From Streptomyces fragilis (lineage in GTDB: Bacteria; Actinomycetota; Actinomycetes; Streptomycetales; Streptomycetaceae): a stretch of DNA of 64,000 nt. This document shows, in pieces, positions 53,793-62,713 of the stretch. Under the pieces are notes generated by a model. That model saw only the letters and a list, made by a program, of their open reading frames with translations. It had not been told where the DNA came from and did not search any database. Made by a program: the position numbers and the translations under genes. Position 1 is the first letter of the stretch, and each line of letters opens with the position of its first letter. The stretch spans positions 310,001 through 374,000 of the forward strand of contig NZ_BEVZ01000003.1 of NCBI RefSeq assembly GCF_003112515.1. Reading direction: 5' to 3'.

Positions 53793-54371
53793 GTGGCAGA
53801 GGCGGAGCGCATCATCGGTACGCCGGAGACTCCGGACGAGGCGGCAGCCCCACAGGAGAGCGAGGAGCAGCAGCCCCCGCGGGGCAAGCGGCGCATCACC
53901 GTGCTCGTCCTCGTGGCCGTGCTGGCGTACGTCCTCGACCTGGTCAGCAAGCTGATCGTGGTGGCCGAGCTGGAGCCGGGCAACCGGTCCGTCGAACTGC
54001 TCGGCGAGTGGCTGCGCCTGGACGTGATCCGCAACCCGGGCGCCGCCTTCGGCTTCGGCGAGGCGTTCACCATCATCTTCACGGTGATCGCGGCCGCCGT
54101 GATCGTGGTGATCTTCCGGCTCGCCCGCAAGCTCTACAGCGCGCCGTGGGCGGTGGCCCTCGGCCTGCTGCTGGGCGGCGCGCTGGGCAACCTCACCGAC
54201 CGCATCTTCCGCTCGCCGGGCGTCTTCGAGGGCGCGGTGGTCGACTTCGTCGCCCCCAAGCACTTCGCGGTGTTCAACCTGGCGGACTCGGCGATCGTCT
54301 GCGGCGGCATCCTGATCGTGCTGCTCTCCTTCAAGGGCCTGGACCCGGACGGCACCGTCCACAAGGACTGA
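53793..54371 (+). CDS. lspA: lipoprotein signal peptidase II
   Basis: This 192-residue membrane aspartyl protease removes signal peptides from prolipoproteins. It has four membrane segments after a charged N-terminal extension of about 33 residues. The catalytic aspartates are Asp136 (GNLTDRIFR) and Asp165 (FNLADSAI), and [10 protein letters not shown] is also conserved. GTG 53793 follows AAGGA. The gene is followed by rluD-like and GNAT genes on the same strand. Confidence 0.95.
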   Translation: MAEAERIIGTPETPDEAAAPQESEEQQPPRGKRRITVLVLVAVLAYVLDLVSKLIVVAELEPGNRSVELLGEWLRLDVIRNPGAAFGFGEAFTIIFTVIAAAVIVVIFRLARKLYSAPWAVALGLLLGGALGNLTDRIFRSPGVFEGAVVDFVAPKHFAVFNLADSAIVCGGILIVLLSFKGLDPDGTVHKD

Positions 54372-54382
54372 GGCGCGAGGCG

Positions 54383-54411
54383 GCGGCCGCCCTCCCGCGG
54401 GGAGCGGCCGC
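54383..54411 (+). terminator. hairpin after lspA
   Basis: GCGGCCGC at 54383-54390 and 54404-54411 pair, and the inner CTCCC/GGGAG extends the stem. It lies 11 bases after the lspA stop and upstream of a leaderless-type promoter for the next gene. Confidence 0.5.
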
Positions 54412-54446
54412 ACAAGGCCGCGCGCCGTTCGCCGTCACCCGTCCGG

Positions 54447-54452
54447 CATACT
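54447..54452 (+). promoter_or_regulatory. -10 box, probable leaderless start of the RluD-type gene
   Basis: CATACT ends six bases before the GTG start at 54459, and there is no Shine-Dalgarno sequence. Transcription probably begins at the start codon. Confidence 0.5.
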
Positions 54453-54458
54453 CGACGG

Positions 54459-55403
54459 GTGAGCACGATTCCCGAGATCCGAAACCTGCCCGTGCCGGAC
54501 GGCCTGGAGGGCGAGCGCGTCGACGCCGCCATCTCCCGGATGTTCGGCTTCTCCCGCACCAAGGCGGCCGAGCTGGCCGCGGCGGGCAAGGTGCAGGTCG
54601 ACGGGGTGGTCGTCGGCAAGTCCGAGCGGGTCTCCGGCGGCGCCTGGCTCGAGGTGGAGATGCCCCAGGCCCCGGCGCCCGTGCAGGTGGTCGCCGAGCC
54701 CGTCGAGGGCATGGAGATCGTGCACGACGACGACGACATCGTCGTGATCGTCAAGCCGGTCGGCGTGGCCGCGCACCCCTCGCCCGGCTGGAACGGCCCC
54801 ACCGTGATCGGCGGGCTGGCCGCGGCCGGCTACCGGATCTCGACCTCCGGCGCCGCCGAGCGCCAGGGCATCGTGCACCGCCTGGACGTCGGCACCTCCG
54901 GCCTGATGGTCGTCGCCAAGTCCGAGCACGCGTACACCTCGCTCAAGCGCCAGTTCAAGGAGCGCACGGTCGACAAGCGCTACCACACCCTGGTGCAGGG
55001 CCACCCGGACCCGACCAGCGGCACCATCGACGCCCCCATCGGCCGTCACCCCAGCAGCGACTGGAAGTGGGCGGTCACCGCCGAGGGCAAGCCGTCGGTC
55101 ACCCACTACGACCTCATCGAGGCCTTCCGCGCGGCGTCCCTGCTGGACGTCAAGCTGGAGACCGGGCGCACCCACCAGATCCGCGTGCACATGTCGGCCC
55201 ACCGGCACCCCTGCGTCGGCGACCTCACCTACGGGGCGGACCCGACGCTGGCCAGGCGGCTCGGCCTGACCCGTCAGTGGCTGCACGCCGTGCGGCTCGG
55301 CCTGGAGCACCCCGGCACCGGCGACTGGGTCGAGTTCGCCAGCGAGTACCCGGAGGACCTGCGCAAGGCCCTCGACAAGGTGAGTGAGGAGACCTACGCG
55401 TGA
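54459..55403 (+). CDS. RluA/RluD-family pseudouridine synthase
   Basis: A 314-residue protein with an N-terminal S4 RNA-binding domain ([20 protein letters not shown]) and a pseudouridine synthase domain. The catalytic motif HRLD is at 140-143 ([13 protein letters not shown]). The [11 protein letters not shown] and [10 protein letters not shown] segments are typical. It most likely modifies 23S rRNA like RluD, but the exact site cannot be told. The GTG at 54459 follows a -10 box at leaderless spacing. Its stop overlaps the next start (GTGA). Confidence 0.92.
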   Translation: MSTIPEIRNLPVPDGLEGERVDAAISRMFGFSRTKAAELAAAGKVQVDGVVVGKSERVSGGAWLEVEMPQAPAPVQVVAEPVEGMEIVHDDDDIVVIVKPVGVAAHPSPGWNGPTVIGGLAAAGYRISTSGAAERQGIVHRLDVGTSGLMVVAKSEHAYTSLKRQFKERTVDKRYHTLVQGHPDPTSGTIDAPIGRHPSSDWKWAVTAEGKPSVTHYDLIEAFRAASLLDVKLETGRTHQIRVHMSAHRHPCVGDLTYGADPTLARRLGLTRQWLHAVRLGLEHPGTGDWVEFASEYPEDLRKALDKVSEETYA

Positions 55404-55882
55404 GCGCCCCCGCCGCAGGGTCCGTCGTGGTCCGGGTCGCCGAGGACCCGGGCGGGCGTGAGGCCTGTTTCCGGGTCCGCAACCAGGTCTTCGTCGTCGA
55501 GCAGGGCGTCCCCGAGGACATCGAGTACGACGCGCTGGACGCCCACGCCGTGCACGTGCTGGCCGTCCGCGAGGAGGACGGTCTTCCGCTGGGCACCGGC
55601 CGACTGCTGTACGGCGAGGTGGCCGCGAAGAAGACCGGCGGGGACCCGTCGGTCGGCTCGCTGGGCCGGCTCGCGGTACTGCCCGAGGCACGCGGTCTCG
55701 GCGTCGGCGTGGCGCTGGTGCGGGCCATCGAGGACGCGGCGCGGGAGCGGGGGCTGGGCGTGGTCGACCTCGGCGCGCAGGTGCACGCCCTGGGCTTCTA
55801 CGAGCGGCTCGGCTACCAGGCCTACGGGCCGGTCTTCGAGGACGCCGGCATCCCGCACCGGTCGATGCGGCGCACGCTGTAG
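55400..55882 (+). CDS. GNAT-family N-acetyltransferase
   Basis: A 160-residue acetyltransferase. The acetyl-CoA loop is [18 protein letters not shown], with [20 protein letters not shown] at the C-terminus. [20 protein letters not shown] resembles the ElaA-like group. The substrate is unknown. GTG 55400 overlaps the stop of the pseudouridine synthase gene, so they share an mRNA. Confidence 0.92.
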   Translation: MSAPAAGSVVVRVAEDPGGREACFRVRNQVFVVEQGVPEDIEYDALDAHAVHVLAVREEDGLPLGTGRLLYGEVAAKKTGGDPSVGSLGRLAVLPEARGLGVGVALVRAIEDAARERGLGVVDLGAQVHALGFYERLGYQAYGPVFEDAGIPHRSMRRTL

Positions 55883-55889
55883 CCCGACG

Positions 55890-55909
55890 GGGCCGCCCCG
55901 GGGCGGCCC
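55890..55909. terminator. palindrome between convergent GNAT and channel genes
   Basis: GGGCCGCCCC is directly followed by its complement GGGGCGGCCC. It lies eight bases after the GNAT stop and just downstream of the convergent MscS-type gene, so it may serve as a shared terminator. Confidence 0.5.
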
Positions 55910-55922
55910 TCCCGGCCCCGGC

Positions 55923-57032
55923 TCACTTCTCGAGCCGGGGCCTCGGCACGCCGTCGCGCGCGGCGGGGGCCGGCTGCCCGGCCCGCTCGGCGGTGGGCAG
56001 GGGCAGGCTGATCGGCGTCTCCGGCGTGGCCGTGACGATGCGCGGCAGCGCGTAGGGGTGCTCGGCCGCCAGCCAGCGCAGCATCTCCTCGCGGACGGTG
56101 ACCCGGACCGTCCAGATGTCGTCCGCGTCCTTGGCGGTGACCAGCGCCCGGACCTCCATGGTGGTCGGCGTGGTGTCGGTGACCTGCACGCCGTGGGCCC
56201 GGCCGTCCCAGGCGGGGCAGTGCCGCAGGATGTCGCGGAGCTTGTCGCGCATCGCCTCCACCGGGGCCCGGTGGTCCAGGTGCCAGTAGACGACGCCGGT
56301 CATCCGGCTGCCGCCGCGGGACCAGTTCTCGAACGGCTTGGACGTGAAGTACGACACCGGCATCGTGAAGCTGCGCTCGTCCCAGGTGCGCACGGTCAGG
56401 AAGGTCAGGGTGATCTCCTCGACGGTGCCCCACTCGCCCTCGACGACCACGGTGTCGCCGATGCGGACCATGTCGCCGAAGGCGATCTGCAGACCGGCGA
56501 AGACGTTGCTCAGGGTGGACTGGGCGGCGACGCCGGCGACGATGCCGAGGACTCCGGCGGAGGCCAGCAGCGAGGTGCCCGCCGCGCGCATCGCCGGGAA
56601 GGTCAGCAGCATCGCCGAGACGGCGACCACGCCGACGATCGCGGTGACCACCCGCATGATCAGCTCGACCTGGGTCCGCACCCGGCGGACCCGTGCCGCG
56701 TCGTGGTGGACCCTGGCGTACCGGTCGTAGGTGGCCTCCACGATCGCGGCCGCGATCCGGATCAGCAGCCAGGCGGTGGCCCCGATGAGGACCAGGGTGA
56801 TGCCGCGGCCGATCAGCACCCGGTACGGGCCGCCGATCTGCGCCTCGTCGTAGGTGGCGCGCAGCAGGGCGACGCACAGGGCGATCTGGTAGGGGATACG
56901 GGCACGCCTCAGCAGACCCCAGGCCGGGGTCTCCGGGTGGCGTTCGTCGGCCTTGCGGAGCAGCAGGTCCGTGGCCCACCCGATGACGAGGGTGAGGAGG
57001 ACCGAGCCGCCGAGGACGATGAGCGGGCGCAT
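55923..57032 (-). CDS. MscS-family mechanosensitive channel
   Basis: A 369-residue protein with about four membrane segments and the MscS core. The pore-lining helix is LLASAGVLGIVAGVAAQSTL, followed by the beta domain (NVFAGLQIAFGDMVRIGD). The C-terminal domain is about 120 residues and ends in a Pro/Ala-rich tail. MscS channels release solutes on osmotic downshock. ATG 57032 is preferred because GGAGAACGTC precedes it. An ATG at 57044 would add four residues. Confidence 0.92.
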   Translation of the reverse strand: MRPLIVLGGSVLLTLVIGWATDLLLRKADERHPETPAWGLLRRARIPYQIALCVALLRATYDEAQIGGPYRVLIGRGITLVLIGATAWLLIRIAAAIVEATYDRYARVHHDAARVRRVRTQVELIMRVVTAIVGVVAVSAMLLTFPAMRAAGTSLLASAGVLGIVAGVAAQSTLSNVFAGLQIAFGDMVRIGDTVVVEGEWGTVEEITLTFLTVRTWDERSFTMPVSYFTSKPFENWSRGGSRMTGVVYWHLDHRAPVEAMRDKLRDILRHCPAWDGRAHGVQVTDTTPTTMEVRALVTAKDADDIWTVRVTVREEMLRWLAAEHPYALPRIVTATPETPISLPLPTAERAGQPAPAARDGVPRPRLEK

Positions 57033-57104
57033 GACGTTCTCCATTCGGCGCGCTTATCCCGGACCGGGAGGAGCCGAACGCGAAGGTCGTGTGAGCATTG
57101 ACTC

Positions 57105-57674
57105 ATGAACGTGATGCTCTTCCACTCGACCTACGGCCTGCGCCCCGCCGTCCACGAGGCGGCCGACCGGCTGCGCGCGGCGGGCCACCAGGTGTGGACC
57201 CCGGACCTCTTCGGGGGCAGGGTCTTCGACACGGTGGAGGAGGGCATGGACCACCATGCCGCGATCGGCGCGGACGAACTGCTGAAGCGGGCGGTGCTGG
57301 CGGCGGCGCCCTACTCGGAGCGCGGGCTGGTGTACGCCGGCTTCTCGCTGGGAGCGGCCACCGCGCAGACCCTGGCGCTGGGCGACGACAAGGCGCGCGG
57401 TCTGCTGCTCCTGCACGGAACCTCCGACCTCGCGGCGAACACCGCGGTGGACGAACTGCCGGTGCAGCTCCACGTGGCGGAGCCCGATCCGTTCGAGACG
57501 GACGACTGGCTGAGCTCCTGGTACCTGCAGATGCGCCGGGCCGGCGCGGACGTCGAGATCTACCGGTATCCCGGGGCCGGTCATCTCTACACCGACCCCG
57601 GTCTTCCGGACCACGACGCCGAGGCGGCCGAGGCCACCTGGAGGGTGGCGCTCGGCTTCCTCGACGCGCTCTAG
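57105..57674 (+). CDS. dienelactone hydrolase family protein
   Basis: A 189-residue alpha/beta hydrolase. The nucleophile elbow GFSLGAATA carries Ser where classical dienelactone hydrolases have Cys. The acid is probably in HVAEPDPFETDDW, and the His is in YPGAGHLYTD. The DLFGG and HHAAIGADELLKRA segments support the family. The substrate is unknown. It starts at ATG 57105 without a clear Shine-Dalgarno and is convergent with the metalloprotease gene. Confidence 0.88.
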   Translation: MNVMLFHSTYGLRPAVHEAADRLRAAGHQVWTPDLFGGRVFDTVEEGMDHHAAIGADELLKRAVLAAAPYSERGLVYAGFSLGAATAQTLALGDDKARGLLLLHGTSDLAANTAVDELPVQLHVAEPDPFETDDWLSSWYLQMRRAGADVEIYRYPGAGHLYTDPGLPDHDAEAAEATWRVALGFLDAL

Positions 57675-57693
57675 TCCGCGCCCGGGCGCTGGG

Positions 57694-58671
57694 TCAGCCC
57701 GCGCGGTAGGCGGTCCACGCCTGCTGCATGCGGGTCACCTGGCCGGCGGTGAACTGGTACATGCAGGAGTCGTAGGTGTAGTCCATGAAGTTGTGGATCG
57801 GGTCCGCGCCCGCGGACTTGGTGCAGGTGTCGCGGCCGGTCGGGCACTCGTAGGCCGGGCTGGCCTCGGGGGCGGTGTCGGAGACGTAGTCGCCGTTGCC
57901 GTTGCAGCCGCCCTGGAAGGTGTGGTAGAGGCCCAGCCAGTGGCCGACCTCGTGGGTGGCGGTGTCGCCCTGGTTGTAGTTGGCCGCGGAGCCGCCCGGC
58001 AGCGACTCGTCCAGGAGGACGACGCCGTCCTGCGAGCCGATGTTGGAGGTCGGGAAGGTCGCCCAGCCGAGCAGGCCGCCGCCGAGGTTGGCGGAGTAGA
58101 TGTTGAGGGCGTTCTTGCCGCCCTTGCGCAGGGCCGTCTTCATGGCCTTCTCCGCGGCGGAGCCGGAGCTCACGTTGTACCAGGTCGCGTTGTTCGTGTA
58201 GTCGACGCCGGCCAGCGAGAAGGAGAAGCCGGTGGCGACGTTGCCCGTGCCCTGCCCGGCGTAGGCGTTGTTCAGCACGCTGATCTGGTTGTTGATCTCG
58301 GTCGACGTCAGGTTGCCCTTGGTGCCGTCGGTGATCACGTGGAAGTACACCGGGATGGTGGCGGAGACCGCGGCGGCCGACGGGGCGGTGCGCTTGTCGG
58401 CGAGCGCCTTCTCCAGGTCGGCCTGCATGGCCTTGGCCTTGGCGGCGGTGACCTGGTTCGGGTCGGCGGCGCCGTGCTCGTGGCCCTTCGCCTGACGGGC
58501 CGCGGAGGCCGTGGTGTCCTCGCAGTGGTCGGCGGTGGCGACCTTGGCGGCGGGGGCCGCGGCCAGCGTCGTGGGGGCGGAGACCGGGGCGAGGACGAGA
58601 GATCCGGCCACGGCGGCGGCACCGAGGAGACGGCGGCGCGTCTGGGGGGATATCCGGGCGAACGCACGCAT
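57694..58671 (-). CDS. secreted M43-family zinc metalloprotease
   Basis: A 325-residue preproprotein. The start ATG 58671 follows AAGGAG. Residues 1 to about 38 are a signal peptide with the basic region [13 protein letters not shown] pro-region leads to a pappalysin-type catalytic domain: zinc-binding [11 protein letters not shown], and the Met-turn [14 protein letters not shown]. Conserved Cys pairs ([20 protein letters not shown]) probably form disulfides. It is likely an extracellular protease of the snapalysin/cytophagalysin type. Confidence 0.93.
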   Translation of the reverse strand: MRAFARISPQTRRRLLGAAAVAGSLVLAPVSAPTTLAAAPAAKVATADHCEDTTASAARQAKGHEHGAADPNQVTAAKAKAMQADLEKALADKRTAPSAAAVSATIPVYFHVITDGTKGNLTSTEINNQISVLNNAYAGQGTGNVATGFSFSLAGVDYTNNATWYNVSSGSAAEKAMKTALRKGGKNALNIYSANLGGGLLGWATFPTSNIGSQDGVVLLDESLPGGSAANYNQGDTATHEVGHWLGLYHTFQGGCNGNGDYVSDTAPEASPAYECPTGRDTCTKSAGADPIHNFMDYTYDSCMYQFTAGQVTRMQQAWTAYRAG

Positions 58672-59002
58672 GGTGAGCTCCTTGCTCGTGCGGAGGGACG
58701 GGGCGCGCGCAGGGGTCTACCTGGCCGCTGCCCGGACATTACGTGGACATGGCGAGACGACGAGAGTGCGGATCCGGCCTGATGAGGCGGGGTGCAGACC
58801 GGGGCAATCGGGCACGCCGGACGCCGCCGCCCCCCGTGGAGGGAGGCGGCGGCGTGACGTGGAGCGCACGCGGGCGGTCCAAGTGTCCGGATTGGTTCGG
58901 TGACGACGGAAAGCTGGTCCGGACCTGCTGTGCGCCCGCGCCGGACGAAGCGTCCTCGGTCTCAGTGGCTGAAAATCGCTCCTGGCGTGTTACGCGCGTC
59001 GA
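58672..59002. other. intergenic region, no gene recognised
   Basis: About 330 bp between the start of the metalloprotease gene and the end of the PhoD-type gene, both on the minus strand. The metalloprotease promoter should lie here. No convincing frame or hairpin was seen. Confidence 0.4.
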
Positions 59003-60682
59003 CTACACCGGGTCATAGGTCCGCTCCGCCTTCTGCGTGCCGCTGAGCGTGCGGTACGAGCGCACCCAGTGGGAGGTGGCGGCCGGATCCGTGCGGTCGG
59101 AGACCCGGTAGTAGTCCATCTGCGCCCGCTCGGGCGTCACCGAGAACACGCCGTAGCCGTGCTGGTCGGTGTCGACGAACTTCACGTGCCGGTTCAGGGT
59201 GCGGATGGCCGGGGCGGCGACCGACGTGATCGCCCCCTCCGCCACCCCCACGTAGTCGTTCAGGTTGTCCGAGGTCACCGAGGTGACCACGAACTCGGTG
59301 GCCGCGGAGGCGGTCAGCGGGTAGGTGGTGGCGTTGACCGGCACGTCGTTGGCGAAGGCCATGTGGACGTCGCCGGTCAGGAAGACCGTGTTGCGGATGG
59401 AGCCGGCGCGCAGGTGGGAGATGAGCTCCTTGCGGTCGGCGGTGTAGCCGTCCCACTGGTCCACGCTGATGGCGAGGTCCGGCAGGCCCAGCAGCTCACC
59501 GAGCGGCTCGCGCACGAACTCCGGCAGCTGCGCCACCGAGAACGGCGCGATCATCACGGAGTTGCCCACCAGCCGCCAGGTGGTGTCCGAGGCGGAGAGG
59601 CCGGATTTCAGCCAGTCCATCTGGGCGCGGCCGGTGAGGGTGCGGTCCGGGTCGTCCACCGCGCCGCCGGTTGAGGACACCTGCTGGGAGCGGAAGCTGC
59701 GCAGGTCCAGCAGCGAGAGGTCGGCGAGCTTGCCGAAGCGCAGCCGGCGGTAGGTGGTCCCGGCGATCGCGGGCCGGACCGGCATCCACTCGAAGTAGGC
59801 CTGTTTGGCGGCGGCCCGGCGGGCCTCCCAGGTCCCCTCGGCGCCCTCGGTGTGGTTCTCGGCGCCGCCGGACCAGGTGTCGTTGGCGATCTCGTGGTCG
59901 TCCCAGATGGCGACGCAGGGTGCGGCCGCGTGCAGCGCCTGGAGGTCCGGGTCCGTCTTGTACCGGGCGTGGCGCATCCGGTAGTCGGCGAGGGAGAGGA
60001 TCTCGTGCTCGGGCCGGTGCGGGCGGACCACCCCGCCGAAGGCGTAGTCGCCGCTGGCGTACTCGTAGATGTAGTCGCCCAGGTGCAGCCAGGCGTCCAG
60101 GTCACCGCGGCCGGCCAGGTGCCGGTACGGCGAGAAGTAACCGGACTCGTAGTTCGCGCACGAGACCACGCCGAAGCGCAGGCCGGTCACCGCGGCGTCG
60201 GCGGCGGGCGCGGTGCGGGTGCGGGCGACGGGGGAGTGGACGCCACCGGCGGTGAAGCGGAAGAAGTAGTCGGTGGCCGGGCGCAGCCCGCGTACGTCGG
60301 CCTTCACGGTGTGGTCGGAGGCGGCCGTGGCGGTGACCGTGCCGCGGGCCACCACCCCCGACAGCGCCCGGTCGGTGGCGATCACCCATTCCACCGGGGT
60401 GTCCGCCCCCGCCCCGGACCCGGGCGTCGCGTCGGGCGAGGGGGTGACCCGGGTCCACAGCAGGACGCCGTCGGGCAGCGGGTCGCCCGAGGCCAGGCCG
60501 TGCAGGAAGGCGGGGGCGGCGGTGGCGGCCCGGGCCGGCACGGCGGCGGCCAGGGGCGCGGCCAGCACGGCGCCCGCCGCGGCCGCCTTGACCACCGTGC
60601 GGCGGCTGGGCGAGAGGGCGGCGGAGGAGTGCGGGAGGACGGCGGAGGGGGAGGCGTCGGAGGTCGGTCTCTGTCGGCTCAT
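59003..60682 (-). CDS. phoD: Tat-exported PhoD-type phosphodiesterase/alkaline phosphatase
   Basis: This 559-residue protein starts at ATG 60682. The signal peptide has the twin-arginine motif [20 protein letters not shown] PhoD N-terminal beta domain (about 55-150) leads to the metallophosphatase core: [44 protein letters not shown] and [13 protein letters not shown]. PhoD releases phosphate from phosphodiesters and teichoic-acid-like polymers outside the cell and is usually under PhoP control. I did not find a clear PHO box in the short upstream region. The C-terminus ([18 protein letters not shown]) is typical of PhoD. Confidence 0.94.
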   Translation of the reverse strand: MSRQRPTSDASPSAVLPHSSAALSPSRRTVVKAAAAGAVLAAPLAAAVPARAATAAPAFLHGLASGDPLPDGVLLWTRVTPSPDATPGSGAGADTPVEWVIATDRALSGVVARGTVTATAASDHTVKADVRGLRPATDYFFRFTAGGVHSPVARTRTAPAADAAVTGLRFGVVSCANYESGYFSPYRHLAGRGDLDAWLHLGDYIYEYASGDYAFGGVVRPHRPEHEILSLADYRMRHARYKTDPDLQALHAAAPCVAIWDDHEIANDTWSGGAENHTEGAEGTWEARRAAAKQAYFEWMPVRPAIAGTTYRRLRFGKLADLSLLDLRSFRSQQVSSTGGAVDDPDRTLTGRAQMDWLKSGLSASDTTWRLVGNSVMIAPFSVAQLPEFVREPLGELLGLPDLAISVDQWDGYTADRKELISHLRAGSIRNTVFLTGDVHMAFANDVPVNATTYPLTASAATEFVVTSVTSDNLNDYVGVAEGAITSVAAPAIRTLNRHVKFVDTDQHGYGVFSVTPERAQMDYYRVSDRTDPAATSHWVRSYRTLSGTQKAERTYDPV

Positions 60683-60805
60683 GGGCCGGAGGCTACTGAC
60701 GCGTACATGCAAGAGCGAGCGAACTCACAAGAGTTCGCCCGATCTTCCACAGCTATTCGGCCACCGGCCGCGGCCGGCCCGGAATCAGCCCTTCAGGACC
60801 TCGTC

Positions 60806-61630
60806 TCAGCCCTTCAGGGCCTTGTCGATGGCAGTGGTGAAGTCCTCGGCCGTCATCGGCGCGTTCTGGCCGTTGGCGTCGGTGACGATCTTGCCGTCCA
60901 TGACGAGGGACGGGGTGCCCTTGAAGCCGTACTTCTCGCCGTCGGAGTTGAACTTCTTGCTCATCTCCAGCGCCCAGCGGTCGAAGGTGCCGTCCGTGAC
61001 GTCCTTCTCGAAGTCCTTGTTGCCCTTGAGGGCGTCCACCGAGTTGGCGATCTTGACCAGGTAGTCGTCGTCGGCGAACTTGTCGGTGGACTCCTCCGGG
61101 TGGAACTTGGCGGAGTACAGGGCGGCCTTGTAGTCGAGGAACGCCTCCGGGCTGACGTCCAGCGCGGCGCCCAGGGCGCTCAGGGCGTTCTTGGAGCCCT
61201 CGCCCGTGAGGTTGCCGTCGAGGAAGGTGGCGCCGACGAACTGCACCTTGTACTTGCCGTCCTCCATGCCCTTGCGGAGCGTCTCGCCGACGCTCTGCTC
61301 GAAGGCGGCGCACACCGGGCAGCGCGGGTCCTCGTAGACGGCCAGGGTCTTCTTCGCCCCGGCCTCGCCGATGACGACGTTCAGGCCGTTCTTGCCCTCG
61401 GTGTTGGCGGGCGCGACCAGCTTCGCGGTCTCGGCCGCCTCCCAGGCGGAGGGCTTGTTGGCCTGGGCGATGCCGTAGGCGACGCCGCCGGCTATCGCGA
61501 GGCCGGCCACGACGGACACGGCCACGACGACCTGGCGCTTGGTCTTCGCGCGCTTGGCCTCGCGCTCGCGCTCCTGACGCAGGCGCTCGCGGGCGGCGGT
61601 CTTGGCGGCCTGGGAGTTGCGCTGGCTCAT
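60806..61630 (-). CDS. membrane-anchored DsbA-like thioredoxin-fold protein
   Basis: A 274-residue protein starting at ATG 61630 behind AGGAGAA. A highly charged cytoplasmic N-terminus precedes a membrane anchor (about 32-53). The external domain has the active-site CPVC at 104-107 (YEDPRCPVCAAFEQ) and the cis-Pro loop GFKGTPSLVMDG, so it is a DsbA/DsbG-type thiol oxidoreductase. It probably forms or isomerises disulfides in exported proteins. A membrane protein gene lies upstream on the same strand and could be its partner. Confidence 0.92.
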   Translation of the reverse strand: MSQRNSQAAKTAARERLRQEREREAKRAKTKRQVVVAVSVVAGLAIAGGVAYGIAQANKPSAWEAAETAKLVAPANTEGKNGLNVVIGEAGAKKTLAVYEDPRCPVCAAFEQSVGETLRKGMEDGKYKVQFVGATFLDGNLTGEGSKNALSALGAALDVSPEAFLDYKAALYSAKFHPEESTDKFADDDYLVKIANSVDALKGNKDFEKDVTDGTFDRWALEMSKKFNSDGEKYGFKGTPSLVMDGKIVTDANGQNAPMTAEDFTTAIDKALKG

Positions 61631-61846
61631 GGGGTTCTCCTGGTAAGTGGGAAAGAAGACGCTGAGAAAACTGGAAAAGGCTGAAAGCGGGACAAGCCGA
61701 AGACCCGCGGAAGCGGAGGAGGCCGACGGGGCACGCGGGCGCGCGGGCACGTCACGGGGCGCTCGCGGGCGGCAGGCGGCACGGGGCCCGAACTCCGGCG
61801 GCGGGGCCGGGCCGGGGAACCGCGAGAGGCCCGCGGGCGCCGCGGG

Positions 61847-62536
61847 TCAGGCGGCGGCGACGGCGGCGTGCGGGGCGGGAGGCCCGCGCAGCCCCAGGGA
61901 GCGCACCAGGTACCGGATCCGCGGCGCGGCGGCCGCGGTGGCGCGGACGGCGGGCCGCGGCACGCGGACGGCGGGCGCGGCGACGGTGGCGAAGGCCACC
62001 AGCAGCGGGCGGAAGGTGGTCGCGGCGACGGCGCGCAGCACCTGGGCCAGCGCGCGCTCGCCGCGGCTCAGCCAGGCGGCGGCCAGCAGCCCCACCCCGA
62101 CGTGGCAGGCGAGCAGCGCCCAGGCCGCGCCGGGCCCGCTCTCGGCCAGCACCGCGGCGGCGCCCTCCGGGGAGGCGGCGGGCGTCAGGGACGTGCCCAC
62201 CGGGGTGCCGGCGCAGAGCAGGTCGAGGCCGACGGAGTGCAGCGGACCGGTCACCGGGCCGCCGGCCGCGCCGTAGCAGGCGTGCTGGCCGGAGGTGAAG
62301 ACCGTGTCGACGGCCAGTTCGAGGGGGACGAGCAGGGCCGCGATCGACCCGAAGCGGCGCTCCCGGCCGGCCAGCGCCCAGGCCGCCACGAAGACGGCCG
62401 CGCAGACCGCGGCCACCGTGGACAGCGGGAGCGGCGCGCCCGAGAGCAGCACGTGGGACGCGCTGCCGACCGTCACGGCCAGTGCCGTGAACAGCACCGC
62501 GCGCGCGGCTCTCAGGGGGGCCCGGGACATGTCCAT
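61847..62536 (-). CDS. membrane protein of unknown function
   Basis: This 229-residue Ala-rich protein has about four to five membrane segments (ARAVLFTALAVTVGSASHVL, TVAAVCAAVFVAAWALA, ALLACHVGVGLLAAAWL). Two Cys (HACYGAAGG and DLLCAGTP) lie in a predicted external loop. I do not recognise a named family. Its position next to a DsbA-like gene hints at a redox or envelope role, but this is weak. ATG 62536 or ATG 62530 could be the start, and no Shine-Dalgarno is obvious. The 216 bp to the DsbA-like start hold no gene. Confidence 0.75.
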   Translation of the reverse strand: MDMSRAPLRAARAVLFTALAVTVGSASHVLLSGAPLPLSTVAAVCAAVFVAAWALAGRERRFGSIAALLVPLELAVDTVFTSGQHACYGAAGGPVTGPLHSVGLDLLCAGTPVGTSLTPAASPEGAAAVLAESGPGAAWALLACHVGVGLLAAAWLSRGERALAQVLRAVAATTFRPLLVAFATVAAPAVRVPRPAVRATAAAAPRIRYLVRSLGLRGPPAPHAAVAAA

Positions 62537-62713
62537 CTCGCGGAAAGTCTGGCACGCCGCAGGTTAAAGGACTGGTAAAAGGTGACGGCGGCCACCGGCC
62601 CGGGCCGGGAAGGTTCCCGATGCCCCGGCTTGTCGGCGGCGGGGCATAGACTTCGAGACCGACAAGCGGACCACGCGCACCCCCCGACCCGTGCTCCTCA
62701 GGAGGCCCCACCC

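Noticed and set aside
58743-59018. Small open frame of 91 codons in the gap between the metalloprotease and PhoD genes
   Set aside because: No ribosome binding site, no family features, and it overlaps the 3' end of the PhoD-type gene.
60806-61750. Longer start for the DsbA-like protein at 61750
   Set aside because: The upstream residues are not family-like and have no ribosome binding site, whereas ATG 61630 follows AGGAGAA.
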